Positions 42,767 to 51,393 of a stretch of 64,000 nt of DNA are shown one piece after another. Made by a program: the position numbers and the translations under genes. The DNA is taken from positions 2,666,001-2,730,000 of the forward strand of contig NZ_NWFK02000001.1 of NCBI RefSeq assembly GCF_002313155.2, written 5' to 3'. The notes beneath the pieces were generated by a model. The model made no database searches and was not told where the DNA came from. It was given only the letters and a program-made list of their open reading frames with translations. Origin of the DNA: Psychrobacter sp. FDAARGOS_221. GTDB lineage: Bacteria > Pseudomonadota > Gammaproteobacteria > Pseudomonadales > Moraxellaceae. Positions within the stretch are counted from its first letter, which is position 1. Every line of letters starts with the position of its first letter.

Positions 42767-43474
42767 TTATTTTTTTTTGTACACTTTCCATACGCCGTTG
42801 TCTGCCAACGGATTGGTATAAGCATCATTGCGACGCTTGCGCGGCTTTTGACGACTGTCTACAATTTTGAAGTCAGGCAAGGCATGAACAATCAATCCGG
42901 TGCGATAAAAACGCAAGCGTTCAGGCTCTAGCATTTCACCTTTGTGGTCGCGGCAAAAGACATAAGCACGTAGGTCAATAAACTCACGATGAGCCACTAG
43001 GCGGGCACTCTCATCTTGAGCGAATACTTTCTCTAAGCGTTGGTATTCGTCATCACTAAATTCACCGCATTTACTGATTAAGGCGCCGACTGAGCCAAAA
43101 TTTTTTGATTCTTTGGCGCGAGTTTTGGTCAGATGTAACCGCTGTACCTGAAACACAAATTGTGGAATCTCTAGGCTGGCAGGTAGTGGCAGATTTTCAG
43201 GTGGCAAATAAGCCGCAGGATAAAATTTAAGCGCTCTATCAATCAGCGGTTGCCAACGCTCATGATAGGCAGCTACTTCATCATGATTGCCTTGATAGAT
43301 AGGTAAGTCTCTAATTTGACTTAAAATATCAGGTGGGAACTGATCATCACGAAAGGCAGCAATGTCTGCTTGCAGTGTTGAGAGCAGTTCTTTGGCGTGT
43401 TTTTTGCCCTCAGATGACTGTGGATCTTGAATAATATCTTCCGGGGCGACAAAAGGAGCAGAGCGTCTAGACAT
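42767..43474 (-). CDS. Conserved-looking cytoplasmic protein of unknown function
   Basis: The 235-residue protein has no signal peptide or membrane segment and I do not recognise its family. It is basic at both ends, with a C-terminal RQKPRKRRNDAYTNPLADN and a K-rich end. The middle has NFGSVGALISKCGEFSDDEY and an EFIDLRAYVFCRDHKGE stretch, suggesting a folded globular domain. It lies 58 bp upstream of the Kef antiporter on the same strand and may share its transcript. Basic tails could mean RNA or DNA contact, but this is only a hint. Confidence 0.65.
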   Translation of the reverse strand: MSRRSAPFVAPEDIIQDPQSSEGKKHAKELLSTLQADIAAFRDDQFPPDILSQIRDLPIYQGNHDEVAAYHERWQPLIDRALKFYPAAYLPPENLPLPASLEIPQFVFQVQRLHLTKTRAKESKNFGSVGALISKCGEFSDDEYQRLEKVFAQDESARLVAHREFIDLRAYVFCRDHKGEMLEPERLRFYRTGLIVHALPDFKIVDSRQKPRKRRNDAYTNPLADNGVWKVYKKK

Positions 43475-43940
43475 AATTGAGGTAGGTTCATTATTAAGAG
43501 GGTTAAAACCATGTTATCATAACCAGGTAATCTATCTGTAAACTGTCGTAAATTGTATGACGGGGTTTGGCTTGGCATAAAATCAAACCCTAATTTACAG
43601 TGCGATGCTAACCCTTTATGTTGTTAACGGTGACTTTATTGACTGTTTTTATCGTAAAATCATTATTGTCGACTATTGTAGCGATTATTGTAGAAAGTCA
43701 CTGAACATAACTCAACTTTATTTTAAGTGAAAGCGCCGCTTATTTAATATCTTATTGATTCTTGTTGATTATAAGAATGATTGATTGTAAGCAGGCAGCG
43801 TATGACACCCTAACTTAAGGTCAGATAGATTTTCACCCAGTTTACCGAGCACACTATTCATTAATTAATTCAAGTACCCTGATTTAAGCTATTTATTTAG
43901 AAATCATTTTATTCTTGACAGATCAAGAGAGATAAACAAG
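43475..43940. other. Gene-free region between the unknown gene and der
   Basis: About 465 bp of AT-rich DNA between divergent genes. It holds a 7-bp inverted repeat GGGTTTG/CAAACCC (43563-43590) and promoters for both genes, none of which I can place with confidence. A TTGACA at 43915-43920 is too close to der to act as its -35. Confidence 0.45.
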
Positions 43941-45365
43941 ATGTCCATAAAACCTGTCGTTGCCTTAGTTGGCCGCCCAAATGTGGGTAAATCGACAATA
44001 TTTAACCAAATGACCAAGTCACGTCAAGCGTTAGTCGCTGACTTATCGGGCTTAACCCGAGACAGACAGTATGGTGATGCCACATATAACAACAAATCCT
44101 TTGTCGTCATTGACACCGGTGGTATTGGTGAGGCTGATGATGGCCGAGGCAGTATCGATGACTATATGTCTGCGCAATCACATACCGCTATTCACGAAGC
44201 AGACATTATTGTGTTTGTGGTCGATGCACGCGCCGGCATGATTGGCGCTGATGCTGAAATTGCCAAAATGCTACACAGCCTTGGTAAGCCAGTGTACTTG
44301 GTTGCCAATAAGATTGATGGTGTACATGATGCGGCGCCAGCTGAGTTCTATGCCTTAGGCTTAGGTGAGCCTTATCCGATGACCGCCAGTCATGGTCGCG
44401 GCGTGGGTAACCTGCTCGAAGATTTAACCGCGGATATGCCAGAAGACGTCGAAGAAGAAGTGCAAGACGGTTTACGCTTGGCTGTGATTGGCCGCCCCAA
44501 TGTCGGTAAATCTACCCTAGTGAACCGTATGCTTGGTGAAGATAGGGTTGTGGTCTATGACATGCCTGGTACTACTCGTGACAGTATCTATATTCCTTAT
44601 GAGCGCAACGGTAAGAACTATGTATTAATCGATACCGCAGGCGTACGCCGCCGTGGTCGTATCGGTGAAAAGGTTGAGAAGTTCTCAGTCATTAAGGCGC
44701 TACAAGCGATTAAAGATGCACACGTGGTTATCGCTGTGATTGATGCGCAAGAAGGCATTGTCGATCAAGACTTACACATGCTGGGCTATGCGTTAGATGC
44801 TGGCCGCGCTATGGTAGTTGCCATTAATAAGTGGGATGGACTACACGAAGATCAAAAAGAGATGGTGCGCATCGAGCTCGATCGCCGCTTTAACTTCATT
44901 CCTTATGTCAAAGTGCATTTCATTTCTGCGCTGCATGGCACCAATGTCGGTAATTTATACCCGTCGATTCATAGAGCCTATGAGTCTTCGATGTTTAAGG
45001 TATCGACCAGCCGCTTAACTCAGATCTTAGAAGATGCGGTCGCCGCCAACCCACCGCCTATGTCTGGTGGCCGCCGTATTAAGCTGCGTTATGCGCATTT
45101 GGGTGGTCATAATCCGCCAATCATTGTTATTCACGGTAACCAAACTGGCTCATTACCAAAAAGCTATCAGCGTTACTTAGAAAATGAGTTTCGCAAAGTG
45201 TTTAAGCTTGAAGGGACACCATTAAAGGTAGAGTTTAAGTTAAATACCAACCCTTACGCTGGCAGAAAAACACCGTCATCGAAAAAGGTACGTCCTGGGG
45301 TGTCAGAAGCCAGAGCGAAACGCCGTAGCATGAAATACAAAAAAGGCTCGCATAAGAAAAAGTAG
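43941..45365 (+). CDS. der: Ribosome biogenesis GTPase Der (EngA)
   Basis: Der is an essential double-GTPase for 50S subunit maturation. The 474-residue protein carries two G domains: P-loops at 11-19 (GRPNVGKST) and 184-192 (same sequence), with NKID (123-126) and NKWD (about 293) as the G4 motifs, and DTGG / DTAGV as G3. A C-terminal KH-like domain follows, including [17 protein letters not shown]. The last 35 residues are very basic ([14 protein letters not shown]). The length matches E. coli (490). bamB, its common upstream neighbour in gamma-proteobacteria, is not present here. Confidence 0.97.
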   Translation: MSIKPVVALVGRPNVGKSTIFNQMTKSRQALVADLSGLTRDRQYGDATYNNKSFVVIDTGGIGEADDGRGSIDDYMSAQSHTAIHEADIIVFVVDARAGMIGADAEIAKMLHSLGKPVYLVANKIDGVHDAAPAEFYALGLGEPYPMTASHGRGVGNLLEDLTADMPEDVEEEVQDGLRLAVIGRPNVGKSTLVNRMLGEDRVVVYDMPGTTRDSIYIPYERNGKNYVLIDTAGVRRRGRIGEKVEKFSVIKALQAIKDAHVVIAVIDAQEGIVDQDLHMLGYALDAGRAMVVAINKWDGLHEDQKEMVRIELDRRFNFIPYVKVHFISALHGTNVGNLYPSIHRAYESSMFKVSTSRLTQILEDAVAANPPPMSGGRRIKLRYAHLGGHNPPIIVIHGNQTGSLPKSYQRYLENEFRKVFKLEGTPLKVEFKLNTNPYAGRKTPSSKKVRPGVSEARAKRRSMKYKKGSHKKK

Positions 45366-45416
45366 CCGGACGATGTGACTGTGTTAATGCTTTAACGCTT
45401 TCAAATAAGGTTAATA

Positions 45417-45448
45417 AAAAAGGGGCTATCAATTGATAGCCCCTTTTT
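45417..45448. terminator. Bidirectional terminator between der and dacC
   Basis: AAAAAGGGGCTATC (45417-45430) pairs with GATAGCCCCTTTTT (45435-45448) around AATT. It serves der on the plus strand and the carboxypeptidase gene on the minus strand. Confidence 0.9.
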
Positions 45449-45488
45449 CTTAGTCAGATATTGATCTAAACAATTAACCTTTCGCTAA

Positions 45489-46703
45489 TTAGAATAAGTT
45501 TTTGACCCATTGTACAACATGCTGCCAAGCACGCTTAAAGATGTTTGCTTTTTCAATCTCTTCTGTAGCAACAATAGGCACAGAAGCGACAGACTTACCG
45601 TCAACCAAAGCAATCATACGCCCCACTTCTTGGCCTTTGGCAACAGGTGCTTGAATGTCATCAGAGATATTGATAATGCTGCTGATTTTATTCTTTTGAG
45701 TTTTGGCAATTAACACTTTCAATGCTTCGCCAGTCGCTACTTTCACACTGTTTTGTTGACCAAATGCAACCGGTAGGGTATCAACGGCTTGATTGGCCGG
45801 TGCGACCACTTGAGTCTCATAGTGGCCAAAGCCCCAGTTGAACAGTTCACGTGACTGGTCGGCACGATCTTGCATGCTCTTGCTGCCCATAATCACAGCA
45901 ATTAGGCGCATATCGTCACGTAAGCTTGAAGCTGCCATACAGTAACCTGCGGCACTGGTGTGACCTGTTTTTAGACCATCAACGGTTGGGTCAGTACGCA
46001 GTAGAGCGTTACGGTTGCCTTGGGTGATGTTGTTAAAAGTAAACTCTTGCTCAGAGTAAAGCTTATAGTAATCACCGCCTTGATTGATGGTTGCACGAGC
46101 CAGTGTCGCTAAGTCACGAGCAGATGATCTGTGACCTTCTGCTGGCATGCCGGTGGCATTAACGAAGTTGGTATTGGTCATGCCCAGGCTTTTGGCTTCT
46201 TCATTCATCAAGATAGAGAAGGCTTGTTCGCTACCTGCTAGATGTTCTGCCATCGCTTTAGAGGCGTCATTACCTGATTGAATGATGATGCCGCGTAGCA
46301 TATCAATCACAGAGGCCGTGCTATTAACTGGCACGTACATACAAGACTGACTGCTGCTGCCACGACACCAGGCGTTTTCGCTCATTAAGATCTGGTCGTC
46401 TTCTTTTAACTCACCTGATAGCAGCTTTTTTTCAATAATATGGCTGGTCATCATTTTGGTTAATGAAGCCGGTGGTAGCGGTTCATCCGCATTTTTTTCT
46501 GCTAATATCACACCGGTATCATAATCCATCAGAATATAAGCTGTGTTATCCATTTCAGGCGGGGTAATGGTGGCTGCCAAAGCAGTGCTTGAGACGAGTA
46601 GCGCACCGGTCGTGATGGCAATCGATTTCATGCGAGATAGTGATGAGTTGTTGTGGTTTGGGCGGGTTAAGGCAGGTAGAAGCTTGGTTGCAAAAGCAGT
46701 CAT
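45489..46703 (-). CDS. dacC: D-alanyl-D-alanine carboxypeptidase (PBP5/6 family)
   Basis: The enzyme removes the terminal D-alanine from peptidoglycan pentapeptides in the periplasm. The penicillin-binding triad is complete: S80-LTK (PPASLTKMM), S143-GN and K245-TG. A C-terminal beta domain follows, and the end IFKRAWQHVVQWVKNLF is the amphipathic membrane anchor of the family. The signal peptide is MKSIAITTGALLVSSTALAA, which begins at residue 25, so ATG 46631 may be the true start; neither start has a good ribosome site. The 404-residue length (or 380) fits PBP5/6. dacA versus dacC cannot be separated by sequence alone. Confidence 0.93.
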   Translation of the reverse strand: MTAFATKLLPALTRPNHNNSSLSRMKSIAITTGALLVSSTALAATITPPEMDNTAYILMDYDTGVILAEKNADEPLPPASLTKMMTSHIIEKKLLSGELKEDDQILMSENAWCRGSSSQSCMYVPVNSTASVIDMLRGIIIQSGNDASKAMAEHLAGSEQAFSILMNEEAKSLGMTNTNFVNATGMPAEGHRSSARDLATLARATINQGGDYYKLYSEQEFTFNNITQGNRNALLRTDPTVDGLKTGHTSAAGYCMAASSLRDDMRLIAVIMGSKSMQDRADQSRELFNWGFGHYETQVVAPANQAVDTLPVAFGQQNSVKVATGEALKVLIAKTQKNKISSIINISDDIQAPVAKGQEVGRMIALVDGKSVASVPIVATEEIEKANIFKRAWQHVVQWVKNLF

Positions 46704-47269
46704 ATTTAAGACACCATTGATAGTTTGGTCATAGTGAGGTTCAAATGTCGCTTATTACTAATAATCGCTGATGGCCAGTTGCTAATAATATGAGTCACTA
46801 AATACAGCCACGCTTAAGGTGATACTCAGTGGCATGTGACTTGCTTGGCTGGGGAACGTTACTTAAGTTGACGAGCATAGGATGACGATATTAGCAGGCT
46901 ACATTTGAAATCATCTAAATTAGGGCTAAAGTTCATTATGTGTCAGGTTGTACATATACATAACAGGGGTTTGATACGTTTAGTTTAACGCTATAGATAC
47001 CAAACGAAGCTGTATATTATCAAATTGTGCAAACAGGTGAAACAAGTAATTCAGCTTTACCATCAAAACTTATGGTTTCTAACCACTTAGACAACAATTT
47101 AGCCAATAGGGTAGTGACTGTTATTGCTAAAAAAACCAATCTGTTGTTAACCGCACAACACTAACTGCAGAAACAAAAAAAGTCGGTCCCGCTATTCAAC
47201 AGGACCGACTTTTTTTATTACTGATTAATTATTCTATGTTCAACAGTCATTGAATTAGTGACTTATTGA
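46704..47269. other. Gene-free region upstream of dacC
   Basis: About 565 bp between the dacC start and the 3' end of a small secreted-protein gene. Besides the terminator at 47175-47216 I see no coding frame. The dacC promoter should lie in its left half. Confidence 0.5.
47175..47216 (-). terminator. Terminator after the small secreted-protein gene at 47270
   Basis: AAAAAAAGTCGGTCC (47175-47189) pairs perfectly with GGACCGACTTTTTTT (47202-47216) over a 12-nt loop, with T runs on both strands. Confidence 0.9.
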
Positions 47270-47716
47270 TTAGTACTCAGTATTGGCCAAATCAGTACAT
47301 AACGCTAGGTTTTCTTCAGCAGAGAAACCCATAGTCCAGTTACGCATGCTTGATAAGATGACTTTATAATCTTGCTGAGTTGATAAATACTGAATGGCTG
47401 CTTTTGGGTTTTCGATAGTAGGCAGCATTTGCTTTAACTCATAGTTATAGGCTTTGTAGAAGTTGCTTTTTTGCTGATTGTTCAACATAGGCGGGCAAAC
47501 TTCAGATAGCACTTGTAATACAGCAATTTCGTGCTTAGTCGCAGCGGTACCTGCTAAATCAACCGGAATAGTGGTTTCTGCAGCGTTGGTTAGCATAGAG
47601 CCAAATAAGGCTACACTGCCAACAGCAGCGGTTAACATAATTTTGCGCGGTGCAGATTTAGCTTGTGATTGGTTAAACAATTTTTGCATTAGATCTCTCA
47701 TAGTTTTCATCATCAT
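47270..47716 (-). CDS. Small secreted protein of unknown function
   Basis: The product has up to 148 residues. A basic N-terminal region and hydrophobic stretch (about 25-45) form a signal peptide with cleavage expected after NAA. The mature part is about 100 residues, mostly helical by pattern, with two cysteines (C74 in EVCPPML and C140 in LALCTDL) that may pair. The start is unsure: MMMK at 47716 has no ribosome site, whereas the in-frame ATG at 47689 is preceded by GAGAG. I do not recognise the family with confidence; it may be confined to Moraxellaceae. It stands alone and has a strong terminator. Confidence 0.65.
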   Translation of the reverse strand: MMMKTMRDLMQKLFNQSQAKSAPRKIMLTAAVGSVALFGSMLTNAAETTIPVDLAGTAATKHEIAVLQVLSEVCPPMLNNQQKSNFYKAYNYELKQMLPTIENPKAAIQYLSTQQDYKVILSSMRNWTMGFSAEENLALCTDLANTEY

Positions 47717-48584
47717 CTTATTTTATTGTTAAAGTATCTGTTAGCAATACCAATTTGAATAACACGCTTTGTGTTGTTGTTAATGACACTTTTTTATGTC
47801 GCTGTCTTTATAACGTATTAGCTTTATATCGCATTAGCTTTCAAATGGACTGTCTGACTTGTTGATTGGGCATTTGATGCAATCATGTGTTTATAATATC
47901 AAGCAGCTATTTATCAGATCATCAAATTCCTATGCATCTATTCAACTTCTTATCTTAATCAAATCCCTGAGTATCTATATTGCTATAGAGTGAATCGAGT
48001 AACTATAGATGCATTTGGCATAACTACATTATCACATGAATTAATTGCTCAGATGTTTATCAACTGTGACTTAAGTTTTTTAATGCGTAACCCATATTGC
48101 TAAACCTGCAATATGCGCTTAATAAATAGGATTTGAATATGCAGTATATTTCTCTATAGCCCTTTAATTATATAGCCTTTAGCTTATCATCTGCTTTATT
48201 GTCAGACCATAGTTTATTGTGAAATATTATTTAAATTAGTCTATCATTGTGGCGTTATTATAGCGTTTTTTTACAAATAGGGGATGACTTTTATATTTAT
48301 AACCGTTAATAGACTAGATAGTGTTGCTAAATAAACACACAAAGTTAGATTAACCCTAGACAGGGGCACCGGTTTGCGTCTAGTATTGTATCCTTTATAA
48401 TAACTAGGCTTTTTTATAGTCAGCGCATGTATGAGCAGGGTTAAAAACCTTGTTTTACTCCAGTGAATATACTTTATGATGAGTGTTTTTGCGTTTGGCG
48501 CCTTGTATTTATGCAGCTATTTAGATTGATAGTTGCACTTATTTTTTAATTGCTTTGATAACATCATGAAGGAGGGATGCATAC
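47717..48584. other. Long gene-free region between divergent secreted-protein and nlpD genes
   Basis: About 870 bp, very AT-rich. It contains an inverted repeat CATATTGC/GCAATATG (48093-48115) and two copies of TATAGCCTTT-like sequence (about 48156-48181). No frame longer than a few dozen codons looks real, and I see no RNA gene. Confidence 0.5.
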
Positions 48585-49484
48585 ATGCCTAACACAGCTT
48601 ATATCAGCAGTACAAAAACGACGGATCAAGGCTGTCAGAATAGCAGCAAAGTTATGGTAAGCAGTGAGGGCCTTGCGCGTAAAAGCGTGTTGAAAGGGGT
48701 TACGTTTGCCGCTCTAAGTGGGGTGTTATTATTAACCGGTTGTGCAACCAAGCCGACTTATCAATCAAGTGGACCTACTATCTTGGTAGACTCAAGAGGT
48801 GTGCCAAACTATTATCAAGTGAAGTCAGGCGATACGGTCAGTCAGATTGCTGCTCGTTATGGACTTAACTATCGTCAACTGGGTGCGCTTAACCACTTAG
48901 ACAGTAAGTACACCATTTATGCTGGTCAGTGGTTACAATTATGGCAAGGTCGAAATGGTTCACCTGCTTATGCCAATAACAATAATCGCCCAACCACGAC
49001 GCCACAACGCGGCAATCAGCGTCCAACGCAAGCGCAGACTCAGCCAAATAGGCCGCCAGTCACAGCGACGTCGCCTGCTAATAATACGCCAACTTATAAC
49101 ACCACTGTTAGCGCCACTAAAGGCTATGGCTATCCAAGCGGCAACCAAGTGATCAAAAACTTTAACGCTGCGGCAAATGAGATGAGCATGTGGTTCAGTG
49201 GTAACTTAGGTGACCCAGTATTAGCCAGTAAAGAAGGCCAAGTGCTGTATGCCGGTGATGGTCTGCCTGAATATGGTAACCTGATTATGATTCGTCACGA
49301 TGCCACTTATATTACGGTATATGCGCACAATAATGAGCTATTAGTCAAAGAGGGTGATCAAGTGAGAACCGGTCAGCGCATTGCGACTATGGGTAGCACT
49401 GGTCAAACCAATCAAGTGGCGCTACAGTTCCAAGTTCGTGAAAATGGTACGCCAATTGATCCAAGAGCGGTATTAGGTCTATAA
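48585..49484 (+). CDS. nlpD: LysM/M23-like lipoprotein NlpD, amidase activator type
   Basis: NlpD is an outer-membrane lipoprotein that activates the amidase AmiC during septum splitting. The lipobox is LTGC with C53; an N-terminal 30-residue polar stretch precedes it, and an in-frame ATG (M24) would shorten it. A LysM domain follows (about 77-120, YYQVKSGDTVSQIAARYGLN). After a Q/T/P-rich linker comes an M23 (LytM) domain, from MSMWFSGNLGDPVLASKEGQ. The catalytic pattern is degenerate: the HxH position reads LQFQVR, so it should be a non-enzymatic activator. AAGGAGGG at 48569-48576 is a strong ribosome site. Its common partner rpoS is not adjacent. Confidence 0.9.
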   Translation: MPNTAYISSTKTTDQGCQNSSKVMVSSEGLARKSVLKGVTFAALSGVLLLTGCATKPTYQSSGPTILVDSRGVPNYYQVKSGDTVSQIAARYGLNYRQLGALNHLDSKYTIYAGQWLQLWQGRNGSPAYANNNNRPTTTPQRGNQRPTQAQTQPNRPPVTATSPANNTPTYNTTVSATKGYGYPSGNQVIKNFNAAANEMSMWFSGNLGDPVLASKEGQVLYAGDGLPEYGNLIMIRHDATYITVYAHNNELLVKEGDQVRTGQRIATMGSTGQTNQVALQFQVRENGTPIDPRAVLGL

Positions 49485-49541
49485 GCAGATAGCAGTTAAA
49501 TACAAATACTGTATATCTAAATACTGATTTATTTGACCGAT

Positions 49542-49575
49542 AAAAAACACCCTATTTGATAATAGGGTGTTTTTT
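49542..49575. terminator. Bidirectional terminator between nlpD and surA
   Basis: AAAAAACACCCTATT (49542-49556) pairs with AATAGGGTGTTTTTT (49561-49575) around TGAT. Confidence 0.9.
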
Positions 49576-49643
49576 ATTGCATGGTTATTATTGTACGACT
49601 ATAAAGTTAAAGACCGAAACTAAATCAGGGTCAAAGACTGATA

Positions 49644-51176
49644 CTAATCAAAAACCTGTACGAACGCATTGGCACGTAGCTCTTGCAACCAGTCTTCTTG
49701 AGCCTGAGGCGCTAAGCGCTGGAATAAGGCTTCTTGAGCAAGATTGCGTTTAACAGTGTCGCTCACATCTTTTTCACGGGTGTCTTCAACCTTTAAGATG
49801 TGCCAGCCAAATTGAGATTTAAACGGTATTGAGAAGTCGCCAACGGGGGTTTTAAGCATCACTTGCTCAAACTCCGGTACCATTTGACCTTTAGCAACCC
49901 AGTCTAAGCTACCGCCACGACCTGCTGAACCTGGATCATCTGAGTAAGTGGCAGCTAATGATACAAAATCAGCATCACGACGTAATTGTTCATATAGGTC
50001 GTTGATTTGTTGCTCGGCAAGCGCTTCGTTATTGATCTCATCATTCTTAATTAAGATATGGCGAACTTTCCACTGAGGCACAATCATGTTGTCGACATTA
50101 CGAATATCAACCAATTTGACCACGTCAATACCGGCTGGAGTGACCTGAGGTTTGGTAATGTCACCGGTATCCAACTGTGTGATTTGGTTGGCGATATCAG
50201 TAGGTAGACCTGATGCCTGATGGTAGCCCATGTCACCGCCTTGAATTGGGGTAGCGTAATCTTTGGCAATGCCATTAGACAACTGCTCTAATACAGCATC
50301 TACATCGTCTGTGGTGCTTAGTAGTGCCTGAGTCTGCTCTGCAATCTGTATCGCTTTTTGTTTTTCGCTATCAGAGATGCGACTAAAGTCATCGCTAAAT
50401 GGAATACGGATATGAATGGTACGATACTCTGCCGTTTGTAAGCGCTTAGCTTCTGGCGATGCTAAAAAGGCATCAATATCTTGTTCTGTAATACGTACTC
50501 GGTTAGACACTTGACGCTGCTGCAAGATTTTAAGCGCTTCTTCTTCTGCGACTTGGGCACGTAGAGCGGCATAACTGCCAGGGCGACGGGCGTCAAGATT
50601 TTGCTGCAGTTCAGCCAATGAGCTCATGCCTTGTGATTGTGCAATATTGGCCAGGCTTTGGTCAACCACATCGGCATCAGCGCGGATGCCGGCACGTTTA
50701 ACCATATCCAACTGTAGCTGACGTAAAATCAGGTTATTCAACACTTCATTCTGTAAGCGTTGTTGGTTTGGCATAGGCTGACCACTGGCTTGAATACGTG
50801 CTTGCGCCGTAGCCATGGCAGATAACAGTTGGCTTTTTAAGATAGGCGTATCATTGGCGATGGCCACAATACCATTACTACTTTCTAGCACTGAAATAGG
50901 CTGATTGCTCGGTACAGAGTCAGCCTGCATATCAATAGTTGCCGCCTCTGCGGTAGCACTTTGCTCAGTGGTTTGACTGCTTACTTGGTTATCAGCCTGA
51001 TTGTTTGCTTGATCATCTGCTGCTTGTGCTGCGTTACTCATCACAGTCAGTAATAGTGCTGAAGCGAGTGCTTTAGCTAGGGTGTTTGGCGCAAAAAAAC
51101 GCAAGCCTTGCTTGTTGGTATTTGTATTAACAGCTGTCATATGCTGGATGTCATTGTTAGTGTGTAATGCGGTCAT
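49644..51176 (-). CDS. surA: Periplasmic chaperone and peptidyl-prolyl isomerase SurA
   Basis: SurA escorts unfolded outer-membrane proteins, including LptD, to the BAM complex. The 510-residue protein has a signal peptide (cut after AQA at about 52; the first 25 residues before it are polar, and M13 is an alternative start), an N-terminal chaperone domain with NDTPILKSQLLSAMATAQA, and two parvulin domains. The second parvulin domain (QWKVRHILIKNDE ... LAATYSDDPGSAGRGGSLDW) is well conserved; the first, from YRTIHIRIPF, is more diverged. lptD lies upstream on the same strand, as in most gamma-proteobacteria, separated by 217 bp. Confidence 0.95.
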   Translation of the reverse strand: MTALHTNNDIQHMTAVNTNTNKQGLRFFAPNTLAKALASALLLTVMSNAAQAADDQANNQADNQVSSQTTEQSATAEAATIDMQADSVPSNQPISVLESSNGIVAIANDTPILKSQLLSAMATAQARIQASGQPMPNQQRLQNEVLNNLILRQLQLDMVKRAGIRADADVVDQSLANIAQSQGMSSLAELQQNLDARRPGSYAALRAQVAEEEALKILQQRQVSNRVRITEQDIDAFLASPEAKRLQTAEYRTIHIRIPFSDDFSRISDSEKQKAIQIAEQTQALLSTTDDVDAVLEQLSNGIAKDYATPIQGGDMGYHQASGLPTDIANQITQLDTGDITKPQVTPAGIDVVKLVDIRNVDNMIVPQWKVRHILIKNDEINNEALAEQQINDLYEQLRRDADFVSLAATYSDDPGSAGRGGSLDWVAKGQMVPEFEQVMLKTPVGDFSIPFKSQFGWHILKVEDTREKDVSDTVKRNLAQEALFQRLAPQAQEDWLQELRANAFVQVFD

Positions 51177-51393
51177 AGGTAGCCTGTTTTAGCTTGAGTA
51201 TGGGTATTAAGTATAAGTTCTGAATTCGAATATTAAAGTTTAAAAATGAGTTATCAATATAATCGGTTACTAATAAGTATAATGACTCACTCTTAATAAC
51301 AGATATCTAATGTTAGTTTTTTAGTAATTAGCCAACTAGACTAATAATAAGCATGATTGGCTAATTAACGAGGTACTAGCAAGTCAGCATCCA

